From Burkholderiales bacterium (lineage in GTDB: Bacteria > Pseudomonadota > Gammaproteobacteria > Burkholderiales > Thiobacteraceae), in the NCBI GenBank assembly GCA_030681095.1, contig JAUXTZ010000099.1, positions 1 to 39,218 of the forward strand: DNA of 39,218 bases, in the 5' to 3' direction. The translations under genes were made by a program, and so were the position numbers. Positions 1 to 10,324 of this stretch are shown here, piece by piece. Position 1 is the first letter of the stretch. The number at the start of each line of letters is the position of its first letter. A model generated the notes under the pieces. That model was not told the origin of the DNA. It was given only the letters and a program-made list of their open reading frames with translations, and searched no databases.

Positions 1-957
1 GAACGCGAGCAGGCTTTGCAAATATTAGCCACGGTGCTCACCGCGCCGGAATTTCCCGATACGGTGGTGCAGCGCGAGAAAGCGCGCGTGATCGCCGCCT
101 TGAAGGAAGCCGCGACCCAACCCGCCAGCATTGCCGATAAGGCTTTCTCCAAAGCGGTTTATGGCGCGCATCCCTATGGCTTGCCGCCGGATGGTGAGGT
201 GGAGACGGTAGCCAAACTCACGCGTGAAGATTTGCTGAATTTTTACCGGCTGCGCTATGCCGCGTCGAGCGCCGTGGTGGCGATCATGGGCGATGTCACG
301 CGTGTTGAAGCGGAAGCCATCGCCGAACGTCTGACCACGGGTTTGGTTGCGGAAGTGGCGTGTGAGGATATTCCGAATGTTGAACCGCTGACCAAGGCCT
401 ACACCGAACGTATTGCTCACCCCGCGAGTCAAGCGCACATCCTCATTGGCGCGCCGGGCATGAAGCGCGGCGATGCGGATTACTTCGCCTTATATCTCGG
501 CAACTATGTGCTGGGCGGCGGCGGCTTCGATTCGCGCATCCTCAAGGAAATTCGTCAGAAGCGCGGCTTGGCCTACAGCGCGCACAGCTATTTCGTGCCG
601 CTGAAACAGGAGGGCCCGTTCCAAATCGGCTTGCAGACTAAAAAGCAGGATGCGGACACGGCGCTGAAAGTGGCGCAAGAAACGCTGGTACGCTTCATTC
701 AAGAAGGGCCGAGTGCAGCGGAACTGAAACAGGCCAAAAACAATATTATTTTGGGCTTCCCGCTGCGCATCGACAGCAATGCCGAGATCCTCAATTACTT
801 GGGTGTGATCGGCTTCTATGATTTGCCGCTCACTTATCTCGACGATTTCCCGCGGCTGATCAATCAAGTGAGCGCGCGCGAGATTCAAGATGCTTTCAAG
901 CGCCGCGTGCATCCGGATAAACTGGTGACGGTGATCGTCGGTGCACCGGAAAAATAA
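1..957 (+). CDS. M16 family zinc peptidase-like protein (C-terminal part, 5' truncated by window)
   Basis: Frame is open to base 1 (EREQALQILATVL...); the protein resembles the C-terminal half of an M16 peptidase (AHPYGLPPDGEVETVAKLTREDL, GGGGFDSRILKEIRQKRGLAYSAHSYF). Confidence 0.88.
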   Translation, partial: EREQALQILATVLTAPEFPDTVVQREKARVIAALKEAATQPASIADKAFSKAVYGAHPYGLPPDGEVETVAKLTREDLLNFYRLRYAASSAVVAIMGDVTRVEAEAIAERLTTGLVAEVACEDIPNVEPLTKAYTERIAHPASQAHILIGAPGMKRGDADYFALYLGNYVLGGGGFDSRILKEIRQKRGLAYSAHSYFVPLKQEGPFQIGLQTKKQDADTALKVAQETLVRFIQEGPSAAELKQAKNNIILGFPLRIDSNAEILNYLGVIGFYDLPLTYLDDFPRLINQVSAREIQDAFKRRVHPDKLVTVIVGAPEK

Positions 958-965
958 GGTTTACT

Positions 966-2282
<1,317 letters not shown>

Positions 2283-2334
2283 CGAATAGATGAGGCGGCG
2301 AGAAATCACCGCCAATTGTGGGGAGCTGGTTTAC

Positions 2335-2476
2335 TTGGCACCTGGGACTAAGCGGGAAATAACGGGATAAATCGAAACAGAACGCAGAGTTAGATGATGT
2401 TCAAGCGCGAACGTTAATTTGGCACAAAAAAAGCCGAAAAACAAAAAACGCAGGGAATTGACGCGCTATTTGGCAC
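2335..2476 (+). repeat. Three direct TTGGCAC repeats near the left end (candidate transposase-binding sites)
   Basis: TTGGCAC at 2335-2341, 2419-2425 and 2470-2476, all same orientation, between host ferredoxin and repressor stop. Confidence 0.6.
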
Positions 2477-2480
2477 TAGC

Positions 2481-3194
2481 CTATACCTCACCGGCGGCCC
2501 AAACGACGCGGCCAATAATATGAAGTGAGGGAGTGTCAACGGCGAATAGATGATGCTCACGATATGCCGCGTTATCGCTGCGAATATAGACCCCCCCCTT
2601 GAAATCACGTTGCAGGCGCTTCGCAACTAGGTGGCCATCCACCGTCAGCACGTAAATCCCGTCTTCCTTGATGTCATTGCGGCGTGTATCGACCAATGCG
2701 AGCGCGCCATCGCGAATGGTGGGCGACATAGAGTCACCGGTGATTCGCACCACCACCAGGCTTTTTTCGGATAAGCCTTTCTGTCTAAGCCAATCACGCC
2801 TGAAAGCAAGTTTTCCAATCTCGATCTCGTGTTGTTCAAATCGGCCGTGGCCTGCGCTGATCTCTACATCGTACTGCGGTACCAGGGCAAACTCGTTGCC
2901 GATATCCATCGTTTGAATAGCAGGGCTACCCAAGGCATCGCCCACCGCATCCAGTAAGGCGAGCGCCTCTTTTGCTCCTGGCGCTTTGCTCTCGCGGATT
3001 CGCAGCTCCAGCAGTAGCAAAAAATCCTCACTTGTTGTATTGGCGAATGAAATCAGAAAGTCGATATCCGGCAGCCGCTCTCCCCGCTCATACGCACCCA
3101 AGGTGTTCTTGTTGACGCCTAGTCGATCCGCCATATCGGGGATATTTACCCCGTCTTTTTCCCTGGTCTTCCTGAGCTTATCGCCTAATTTCAT
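2481..3194 (-). CDS. Phage repressor: N-terminal HTH plus C-terminal S24 (LexA-like) peptidase domain
   Basis: MKLGDKLRKTREKDGVNIPDMADRLGVNKNTLGAYERGERLP (HTH) and GDSMSPTIRDG ... LVAKRLQ (Ser/Lys dyad), AG candidate cleavage dipeptide. Start at 3194 preferred over 3227. Confidence 0.92.
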   Translation of the reverse strand: MKLGDKLRKTREKDGVNIPDMADRLGVNKNTLGAYERGERLPDIDFLISFANTTSEDFLLLLELRIRESKAPGAKEALALLDAVGDALGSPAIQTMDIGNEFALVPQYDVEISAGHGRFEQHEIEIGKLAFRRDWLRQKGLSEKSLVVVRITGDSMSPTIRDGALALVDTRRNDIKEDGIYVLTVDGHLVAKRLQRDFKGGVYIRSDNAAYREHHLFAVDTPSLHIIGRVVWAAGEV

Positions 3195-3198
3195 GGTC

Positions 3199-3332
3199 GG
3201 TTGCAGCTTTCCCCACGAAAGGTGCAACCGAAAGATGCAACTTCGCAGCCGGTTGCATCTTTAATTATCTTATTGATTGTTATATTTAATTTCACTTTTA
3301 AAAATACCTGTGCGAAATTGAAAGCTGCAACC
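3199..3332. promoter_or_regulatory. Repressor/Ner operator region with perfect inverted repeats
   Basis: GGTTGCAGCTTT (3199-3210) is the exact reverse complement of AAAGCTGCAACC (3321-3332); AAAGATGCAA (3231-3240) is the exact reverse complement of TTGCATCTTT (3253-3262). Confidence 0.7.
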
Positions 3333-3343
3333 TAAAAAACTGG

Positions 3344-3373
3344 TTGACTTGAACTAAAAAACTAGTTTATTGT
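3344..3373 (+). promoter_or_regulatory. Candidate early promoter for ner/transposition operon
   Basis: TTGACT (3344-3349), 18-nt spacer, TATTGT (3368-3373), just upstream of ATG 3381. Confidence 0.45.
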
Positions 3374-3380
3374 TCAATCC

Positions 3381-3737
3381 ATGCGGCGAATTGAACAAAC
3401 CAAAAAAACCAGCCCGGAAGTGGGCTGGCACAAGGCGTACATCGTTGCGGCATTACATGCCGCAGGCACATCGCTACGAAAACTTTCAGTGGCGAATGGT
3501 TATAAACCATCCGTCCTCAAACATGCATTGGCATCCCCGTGGCCAAAGGCTGAGCGGCTGATCGCAGAAGCGATCGGAGAAAAGCCGCACGAGATATGGC
3601 CATCTCGCTACACCCCAGAAGGAATACCCCTATCAAAAAAAGGGGCTCGCCAGGCTGCCGGGCAAGGTCGCCATGTTAACGCTAATTGTAACCAGCCAAA
3701 TCAATATGGCAATGTCAAATTGCGGAGGGCTGCATGA
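3381..3737 (+). CDS. ner: Ner/Nlp-family DNA-binding regulator
   Basis: GWHKAYIVAALHAAGTSLRKLSVANGYKPSVLKHALASPWPKAERLIAEAIGEKPHEIWPSRY matches the Ner signature. Confidence 0.93.
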   Translation: MRRIEQTKKTSPEVGWHKAYIVAALHAAGTSLRKLSVANGYKPSVLKHALASPWPKAERLIAEAIGEKPHEIWPSRYTPEGIPLSKKGARQAAGQGRHVNANCNQPNQYGNVKLRRAA

Positions 3738-4237
3738 ACAAGCGGAAAAAGTCTCCAGGGCAGGCGGAAATGTCGTTTTTCGAAGTTCCTGCCACACCGC
3801 GATCTGACGCCGGAAGCTTGGATGTAGCCCAAGCGGTGCGTGATGGTTTAACCGATACGCTAGCTACAGCGAAAGCTGAAGGATGCGACCGCTACGATAT
3901 AGCTGCAAGTATTAGCCGCCTTTCTGGTCGCGATATGTCGAAAGACATGCTGGATCGCTACACCGCTTCATCATCGGATGGACATCGTTTCCCCTTAGAA
4001 GCACTACCCGCGCTCGTACAAGCAACCGGCGATTTTCGCTTGCTTGAGTTGATCGCCCAAAAGTGCGGATGCAAGATATTGCGCGGCGAAGAGGCGGTGC
4101 TAGCCGAAATCGGCGCGCTCATGCTGCAAGATCGCACTACCAAAGCCCGCCTCGACCATATCAAAAAAGCGGTACCAAACAGCGTCATGGATCGTCTAGT
4201 CGCTGAAGTGCTGGAAAGAATGGGCAACGGGAGATGA
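3734..4237 (+). CDS. Early phage protein, CII-like/regulatory family (tentative)
   Basis: SISRLSGRDMSKDMLDRYTASSSDGHRFPLEALPALVQATGDFRLLELIAQKCGCKIL pattern; overlaps neighbouring genes by 4 nt. Confidence 0.6.
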   Translation: MNKRKKSPGQAEMSFFEVPATPRSDAGSLDVAQAVRDGLTDTLATAKAEGCDRYDIAASISRLSGRDMSKDMLDRYTASSSDGHRFPLEALPALVQATGDFRLLELIAQKCGCKILRGEEAVLAEIGALMLQDRTTKARLDHIKKAVPNSVMDRLVAEVLERMGNGR

Positions 4238-6279
4238 CCATTCGCGAGCGCTTAACCATTCAGCAGCTTGCCGTCGCCCTGACGGTAACGAGACAAGCCG
4301 CAAGCAAGCGTGCAAACCAGGAAAGCTGGTTGTTCAGTGAAGAAACAGGGCGGGGCGGCCGGAAGCGCCTGTACGAAACCAAAAGCCTGCCTGCAGAAAT
4401 ACGCGAAGCGATCATGCACCACGCCTTGCGCGAATCATCCCTCCCTGTGCCAGTCCCATCGCTTCCGACGGTGAGCGAAAAGCCCACACCGACACCAGCC
4501 AACCTAAAAGACTGGCAACGCTCGGCAGCCGAAGCCCGCGCAGCCCTAGTCGCCGAAGTGAAGCGCCTGGCCGAGCACGGCGGCACCGAGCGCGCCATCA
4601 TGGCCTTGGTCAACATGGCCGCAAAGAGCGGCCTACCAGAACACCTGCAGCAGATCGTGCCCATCGCCAACGCCCGATCCGGCAAAGACGGAAAACGCAC
4701 ACTATCACGCCGCAGCCTCTATCGATGGCTGAATGATGCCGAGCAAGGCTTCACCGCGCTGGCCCCAAAAAACCGGGAAAAAGTAGCTGTCCCCGCTTGG
4801 GCTCAAACACTGCTCCGGCTGCGCAACGTCCCGCAGGGCGTCAACCTTACTTGGGTGATGGAGCAGCTCCCCGCGCAATTACCCGCCGGCACTCCGGCCC
4901 CCTCATACAGCCAAGCCCGCCGCTTCATCGACAAAATGTCCGCCGTCGATCGCGAGGCGGGTCGCATGGGGCCGCGCGAGATCAAATCCATCCGCGCCTA
5001 CGTCAAACGCGACAGCTCCGGCATGTGGCCCACCGAAGCCTACACCGCCGATGGTCACGCCTTCGATGCCGAAATCGCCCACCCTGCACACGGCAAACCC
5101 TTCCGGCCCGAGCTTACTACCGTGCTCGATATCGCCACCCGCAAAGCGGTTGGCTGGTCGGCCGGGCTGGCCGAATCCACCTGGGCCGTGCTCGATGCCT
5201 TGCGCCATGCGTGTTTCGTCGGCGGCATCCCAGCCATCTTCTATGTCGACAACGGTTCCGGCTATAAAAACGACCTGATGGCCAACGAGGCCACCGGCTT
5301 CATGGGGCGGCTCGCCATCACCATGAGCAACAGCTTGCCCTACAACTCGCAAGCGCGCGGCGTGATCGAGCGATCGCATCAAACCATCTGGATCAAAGCC
5401 GCCAAAACCTTGCCCACCTACATGGGCGCGGACATGGATCGCGAGGCCAAGCAAAAGGTATTCAAGATCACCCGCGCCGACATCAAAGCAGTGGGCAGCT
5501 CGCGGCTGCTCATGCCCTGGGCTGAGTTCGTCGCCTGGTGCCAAGTGCAGATCGACGCCTATAACAGGCGCCCGCATCGCGCCCTTCCCAAAATGCGCGA
5601 TACCGAAACCGGCAAGCTGCGCCACCAAAGCCCGAACGAAGCCTGGCAAGCAGCGATCAATGAAGGTTGGCAGCCTGTGCCGGTAGAGGCGCACGAGGCC
5701 GACGATCTATTCCGGCCCTACAAAGAATGCGTCACCCGCCGCGCGATGGTGCAGCTCTTCAGCAACAGCTATTTCCACCGAGACCTAGAACACCACCACG
5801 GTGAAACCGTGCGTGTCGGCTACGACATCCACGACGCCAGCCGCGCCTGGGTGCGTGACAACCAAGGCCGCCTGATCTGTGTGGCCGAGTTCGAAGGCAA
5901 TAAGCGTAGCTACTTCCCCGAAAGCTTCATTGAACAAGCCGCGCAAAAGCGCGCCACAGGCCGCATCAAGCGCGCCCAGGTGCGCATCGACGAAGCCGAG
6001 GCCGAGCTTGATCCGCCTCGGCAAATCGAGCACATGCCAGCGGAAACGCTGCCGGTGATGGATTTTGCCCACGCAATCGAAGGCGCAAACGTAGTGCGCC
6101 TACCCGAGCCGCTGCCAGAACGCCCCATGTTCGACACCGACGCAGGCAAATACCGCTGGCTCACACGCAACCCAGAAACCATCGCGGCTGAAGACGACGG
6201 CTGGATGGCTTGGTACCGCACCACCAGCGAGTGGGAAGACTTGTTTGGAGAAGATTTCGAGGAGGCGGCCGGCAGGTAG
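4234..6279 (+). CDS. MuA-type DDE transposase
   Basis: 681 aa; N-terminal Mu-type HTH (RLTIQQLAVALTVTRQAASKRA), catalytic core YTADGHAFDAEI ... FYVDNGSGYKN ... GVIERSHQTIW (DDE), C-terminal Mu domain. Confidence 0.97.
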   Translation: MTIRERLTIQQLAVALTVTRQAASKRANQESWLFSEETGRGGRKRLYETKSLPAEIREAIMHHALRESSLPVPVPSLPTVSEKPTPTPANLKDWQRSAAEARAALVAEVKRLAEHGGTERAIMALVNMAAKSGLPEHLQQIVPIANARSGKDGKRTLSRRSLYRWLNDAEQGFTALAPKNREKVAVPAWAQTLLRLRNVPQGVNLTWVMEQLPAQLPAGTPAPSYSQARRFIDKMSAVDREAGRMGPREIKSIRAYVKRDSSGMWPTEAYTADGHAFDAEIAHPAHGKPFRPELTTVLDIATRKAVGWSAGLAESTWAVLDALRHACFVGGIPAIFYVDNGSGYKNDLMANEATGFMGRLAITMSNSLPYNSQARGVIERSHQTIWIKAAKTLPTYMGADMDREAKQKVFKITRADIKAVGSSRLLMPWAEFVAWCQVQIDAYNRRPHRALPKMRDTETGKLRHQSPNEAWQAAINEGWQPVPVEAHEADDLFRPYKECVTRRAMVQLFSNSYFHRDLEHHHGETVRVGYDIHDASRAWVRDNQGRLICVAEFEGNKRSYFPESFIEQAAQKRATGRIKRAQVRIDEAEAELDPPRQIEHMPAETLPVMDFAHAIEGANVVRLPEPLPERPMFDTDAGKYRWLTRNPETIAAEDDGWMAWYRTTSEWEDLFGEDFEEAAGR

Positions 6280-6334
6280 TTAGCGCTACCCGCACGGCCT
6301 ATTTGAAACGCAAGAAGCAGCGAGGAGTGTACGA

Positions 6335-7090
6335 GTGAAAAAGACTTTCGTCAAAAGTGTCACGAACTACGAACGATTCCGCACCGGTATCTCAGCAGTT
6401 GAAACACGCGGCGCAGCCGAGGCCAGCATGCTGCTGGTCACCGGCGAAGCGGGCTACGGTAAAAGCCAGACGGTGGATCACTGGGCGGTGCAAAACGGCG
6501 CGGCCTACCTGCGCGCCAAGGTCGAGTGGACGCCGCACTACTTCATGACCGAGCTGGCGGAAACGCTCAAGCTCGATACACGCGGCCGCGCCAAGGATCT
6601 CTTCGGTCGCATCGCAGGCGTCATCGGCGGCCAGCAAATACCGCTCGTGATCGACGAAGCCGAACACTGCCTCATCAATGGCGCAAAGGTGCTGGAAGCC
6701 GTGCGCGATCTCTCCGATCTCACCGAGGTGATGGTGATTTTAGTGGGCATGGAACAAGTGCAGGCCAAGATCGCACGCTACGCGCAGATATCCAGCCGCA
6801 TCGCCAAGGTAGTGACCTTCCAGCCCGCCACGGCTGAGGATGTGGCGGAATTCTGCAAACACCTGGCCGAAGTCGAAATGTGCCCTGATCTAGTAGGCGA
6901 AATCCACCGCCAAAGCGCTGGCCGCGCGCGCGAAATCCTCAACGCCATCGCCACCGTCGAGCGCACCGCCAAGCGCAACGGCACGGCCAAAGCAACGCTG
7001 GCCGACATGGCGGGCCAAGTACTCACCCACGACTGGCAAGCTCGGCGTCCGCGCGTAATCAAGCCTGCTGTTGCGACGGGAGGGCGGTGA
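6335..7090 (+). CDS. MuB-type AAA ATPase (transposition target protein)
   Basis: Walker A TGEAGYGKSQT, Walker B IPLVIDEAEH; directly after MuA. GTG start. Confidence 0.95.
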   Translation: MKKTFVKSVTNYERFRTGISAVETRGAAEASMLLVTGEAGYGKSQTVDHWAVQNGAAYLRAKVEWTPHYFMTELAETLKLDTRGRAKDLFGRIAGVIGGQQIPLVIDEAEHCLINGAKVLEAVRDLSDLTEVMVILVGMEQVQAKIARYAQISSRIAKVVTFQPATAEDVAEFCKHLAEVEMCPDLVGEIHRQSAGRAREILNAIATVERTAKRNGTAKATLADMAGQVLTHDWQARRPRVIKPAVATGGR

Positions 7091-7091
7091 G

Positions 7092-7343
7092 ATGAACGCC
7101 TACGCATGGCGAAGTGGCAGGATCGATTTCGGTCGCAAGACGCCGGAAGGTGCATTGACGATAGCCACCGGCCCTGCAAAAAAGATCAAGGGCGTCATTT
7201 GCGCGACAGCCAGACACGCCTACGACGGGGTAACCCTGCTGGTGCCGGGTATCCCCGAAGCGGCGAATGATGATGCGGCCCTGGATGCGCTGCTCGCTTA
7301 CCAAGATTGGATCGTTCCACGTTTCATTAAGGAGGCCCGTTAA
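7092..7343 (+). CDS. Hypothetical early phage protein
   Basis: 83 aa ORF in tight early operon; ATG 7092. Confidence 0.6.
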   Translation: MNAYAWRSGRIDFGRKTPEGALTIATGPAKKIKGVICATARHAYDGVTLLVPGIPEAANDDAALDALLAYQDWIVPRFIKEAR

Positions 7344-7928
7344 ATGGCCTGGATCGCCGAGCAACTTTTAACGGCCATCAGCAAGGCCGCGCCGCGCGAC
7401 TGCATCACCGAGGCGGCAGTGCAGCAGATTACTAAGCTCAACGCGCGCCAGATCGAGCAGGGCATCCTCAAGCTGCGCAAGCATGGGCTGGTCGAGAAAG
7501 TGTCGCCCGGCTGCCACAAGCTCACCGACGCAGGCCGCGAAGCCGTAGCATCCGGACTCAAGCTACGCTCCGGCCCAAAGGGCAGCGGCCAGCCAGGCAA
7601 GCGTATCCACAAAGACACCTTGCGCATCCGTGTCTGGCGCGCTATCCGCATCCGCCGCAAATTCAGCATCCCCGATCTCGTATCCCTGGTCGCCGAAGGC
7701 GGCGAGCGCGATATCGAATCCAACATCCGCAAATATCTCAGCGCGCTCACCCGCGCCGGCATCTTAACCGAGCTGCCGCGCCGCGACGCGGGCACCGCGC
7801 TCACCAGCAACGGCTACAAACGCTGGTGGTTGCGCGATGAAAAAAACAGCGGCCCACTGGCACCGGTGTGGCGGCAAGGTGCGAACACGGTTTACGACCC
7901 GAACACCGAGACGGAGGTTGCGCTATGA
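7344..7928 (+). CDS. Hypothetical early phage protein with winged-helix-like repeats
   Basis: NARQIEQGILKLRKHGLVEKVSPGCHKLTDAGRE, and a second similar region (IRKYLSALTRAGIL); operon context. Confidence 0.65.
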   Translation: MAWIAEQLLTAISKAAPRDCITEAAVQQITKLNARQIEQGILKLRKHGLVEKVSPGCHKLTDAGREAVASGLKLRSGPKGSGQPGKRIHKDTLRIRVWRAIRIRRKFSIPDLVSLVAEGGERDIESNIRKYLSALTRAGILTELPRRDAGTALTSNGYKRWWLRDEKNSGPLAPVWRQGANTVYDPNTETEVAL

Positions 7929-8251
7929 ATTGGCTCGACCTGCTCAACAAAGCCGTCGCCGAGCATCCGCGTGGCCGCGCCGGTGTGGCCGAAGCGCTGG
8001 ACGTTTCGCGCACCACCATCTCGCTCGTGCTCGACGACAAATACCCGGCCAAGACCGACAAGATCGAAGCCAAGGTGATGGACATGTACGCCCGCGTGCC
8101 GTGCCCGCACCTGAATGAAACCATCAGCATCAATGCCTGCCGCGCGCACGCCCTGCGCGCAGCGCCCACCAATAGCCCGCGTGAAATGCGCCACTGGCGC
8201 GCTTGCCAAACCTGCGCGTGCAAACCCGAGGAGAAACGTCATGCAGCGTGA
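7925..8251 (+). CDS. Small HTH protein
   Basis: GRAGVAEALDVSRTTISLVLDDKYPAKTDKIEAKVMDMY; 4-nt overlap with upstream gene. Confidence 0.75.
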   Translation: MNWLDLLNKAVAEHPRGRAGVAEALDVSRTTISLVLDDKYPAKTDKIEAKVMDMYARVPCPHLNETISINACRAHALRAAPTNSPREMRHWRACQTCACKPEEKRHAA

Positions 8252-8555
8252 AAACACCGCCTTTCCCATCACCGCGCAAAGTCGCTCCATGCGCGCAATC
8301 ATTATCGACCGTCTCACCTGCGCGCAGCGCGCAGTGATCGCGCTTGAGCTCGACGGCTACAGCGTGATCGACGTGCGGCTGACCGGCTGCTGCAGACCCA
8401 CGATCGAGATACAAAACGACGCGCGCTTAGGTCAGCTCGTCGACGATGCGCGCGCTTGCTACTACGCCCGCAAGCATGGCCTGCACGGGGTAGAGCGAGT
8501 CGGGCAATTCGAGCTGGAAGGCTGCCGCGTCATCTGGACTGTGAAGGGACACTAA
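8241..8555 (+). CDS. Hypothetical early phage protein
   Basis: ATG 8241 with GAGGAG upstream; continuous frame to 8555. Confidence 0.55.
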   Translation: MQRENTAFPITAQSRSMRAIIIDRLTCAQRAVIALELDGYSVIDVRLTGCCRPTIEIQNDARLGQLVDDARACYYARKHGLHGVERVGQFELEGCRVIWTVKGH

Positions 8556-8557
8556 TC

Positions 8558-9193
8558 ATGACCACCAAAACCAAAACCGAACTCGCTATTGATTTCATCG
8601 CCAAGCAGGGCGTAGCGCGCTCGGCCGATATCGGCGAAGCCTCCGGCATCCAGGAGAAGAGCGTATGCACGATGCTTTATCACTACGTACGCGGCGGCGT
8701 GCTCGTTTCCTGCCGCGTAGAGCAGTCAGGCAAACCGTCGTGCAACGAATACCGGCTTGCTACCGGCGTCACTGCGCAAACCTGGCGCGATTTCAAAGTG
8801 GGCCTCTTCAGCGAAGCCGCTGTTCCCAAGGCCCCGCCCAAACGCATCACCCCACCGGCCCCCACGCCGGCAGACCAGCCGCAGGTGTCTGTAACTAACA
8901 GCGGCAGCACGCAAGTGGTACCTCCCGCTACAGGGCGTGCCGTGACCGAAAAAAAGCCCCACCGGAAGGCGACGCAACGCGCCCCCGGTGTGGGTGGTCA
9001 TGTCACTGCAAAAGTAGCTAGAAATATTCCGGAAAATATTCCCGATCCCGATCAGGCCCGGTTCGGCTATTGGAGCGACGGTAATTTATCGATCATGCAG
9101 GGCGATATGCACATGGTGCTGCCCTCGGCTGACGCCGGGCGCCTCGCGGAGTTCTTGATTAACTGCATGACGACCACCGGGGTAGATGAGTGA
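8558..9193 (+). CDS. Hypothetical early phage protein, N-terminal winged-helix-like
   Basis: AIDFIAKQGVARSADIGEASGIQEKSVCTMLYHYVRGGVL; ATG 8558. Confidence 0.65.
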   Translation: MTTKTKTELAIDFIAKQGVARSADIGEASGIQEKSVCTMLYHYVRGGVLVSCRVEQSGKPSCNEYRLATGVTAQTWRDFKVGLFSEAAVPKAPPKRITPPAPTPADQPQVSVTNSGSTQVVPPATGRAVTEKKPHRKATQRAPGVGGHVTAKVARNIPENIPDPDQARFGYWSDGNLSIMQGDMHMVLPSADAGRLAEFLINCMTTTGVDE

Positions 9194-9717
9194 AACTCTC
9201 CTGCCCATCATGCGGCGCAGTGATGAGCCTCGACGTGCTCATCAGCAACGATGGCGCACGCGAGGCCGTCATGGCCGCGTTGGCACTCCCCGCGCCGCTG
9301 GGCAAGCTGTTGGTTCAATACCTCGCGCTGTTTCGCCCGGCCCAGCGCCAGCTCTCATTTGACCGCGCGCAGAGCCTGCTCTCCGAACTCGCCCCCATGA
9401 TCGAAGCCGCGCGCATCGAGCGCGGCGGCCGCACTTGGGTAGCGCCACTGGAGTACTGGAAAGCCGCAATCGAAGAAATGCTCGCCAAGCGCGACAAGCT
9501 CACCCTCCCGCTCAAGAGCCACGGCTACCTGCTCGAAATCATCGCTGGCTACGCCAACAAAGCCGAGGGTGCCGTGGAAACCAAGCGCGAACAAGAACGC
9601 GCCTACGCCTACACCCGTGAACAAAAGCCCGACCCAGGCATGAAACCAGCGCGCTCGGTAATGCCCGACAGCGTGCGCAAACAGCTCAAGCAATTAGCCA
9701 AAGGAGATGCGCCGTGA
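9190..9717 (+). CDS. Conserved-looking phage protein with N-terminal CPSC
   Basis: MKLSCPSCGAVMSLDVLI...YLALFRPAQRQLSFDRAQSLLSEL; 4-nt overlaps both sides. Confidence 0.65.
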   Translation: MKLSCPSCGAVMSLDVLISNDGAREAVMAALALPAPLGKLLVQYLALFRPAQRQLSFDRAQSLLSELAPMIEAARIERGGRTWVAPLEYWKAAIEEMLAKRDKLTLPLKSHGYLLEIIAGYANKAEGAVETKREQERAYAYTREQKPDPGMKPARSVMPDSVRKQLKQLAKGDAP

Positions 9718-10034
9718 TCGCGAACAAAGACCAGCTACTCACCATCCTATCCAGCCACATCGGGCGCGGGCGCGGCATCACCGCCAACAATCTTGCCGAA
9801 TTACTGAGCACCTACTCCCGCCAAGTGCGCACGCTCATCACCGAGCTGCGCTTGGATGGCGTCGCGGTCTGCGGCACGCCTGAGACCGGCTACTACATCG
9901 CGGCCGATGCCGACGAGCTGGAAGAGACCTGCCAATTCCTGCGCAGCCGTGCGCTACACAGCCTCGGCCTGGAAGCGCGTTTGCGCAAAGTGCCGCTCGC
10001 CGATCTGGTTGGCCAGATGCGACTTAAGACCTGA
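9714..10034 (+). CDS. HTH/winged-helix phage protein
   Basis: ITANNLAELLSTYSRQVRTLITELRLDGVAVCGTPETGYYIA (replication/regulatory winged-helix style). Confidence 0.65.
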   Translation: MIANKDQLLTILSSHIGRGRGITANNLAELLSTYSRQVRTLITELRLDGVAVCGTPETGYYIAADADELEETCQFLRSRALHSLGLEARLRKVPLADLVGQMRLKT

Positions 10035-10057
10035 AATTCAGAGGAAAGGAAGAAAGC

Positions 10058-10324
10058 ATGGAAGAACGCATGGAAGAACGCTTAATAAGCATGACGCACG
10101 GCCAAATGCAAAAAGTAGCCGCGCGATTAGTGCGGGCGCTAAACGATGCTCAGTTCGTGGATGGATACATGGCTGATGAGGTATTGATGGCTGCCCTGTA
10201 TGTGATCGGCGCTGGGCTCAAACGACGCGGCGCGGTAGTGGCATTGGACGCCCCACTCCGAATCTCACTCCCACCACTGGCGGCAGGGTACTTAGCCGAA
10301 GCAAAAAGAATGGGGCAGCACTGA
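10058..10324 (+). CDS. Hypothetical early phage protein
   Basis: GAGGAAAGGA upstream; start region contains a 12-bp tandem duplication (MEERMEER). Confidence 0.55.
   Translation: MEERMEERLISMTHGQMQKVAARLVRALNDAQFVDGYMADEVLMAALYVIGAGLKRRGAVVALDAPLRISLPPLAAGYLAEAKRMGQH

Noticed and set aside
4903-5694. 263-aa minus-strand ORF opposite the transposase
   Set aside because: Fully antisense to a clear MuA gene; low-complexity His/Gly/Val/Ala composition typical of shadow ORFs in GC-rich genes.
9280-9290. Extra TTGGCAC inside an early gene
   Set aside because: Single copy within coding sequence without similar flanks; a 7-mer is expected by chance in a window this size.
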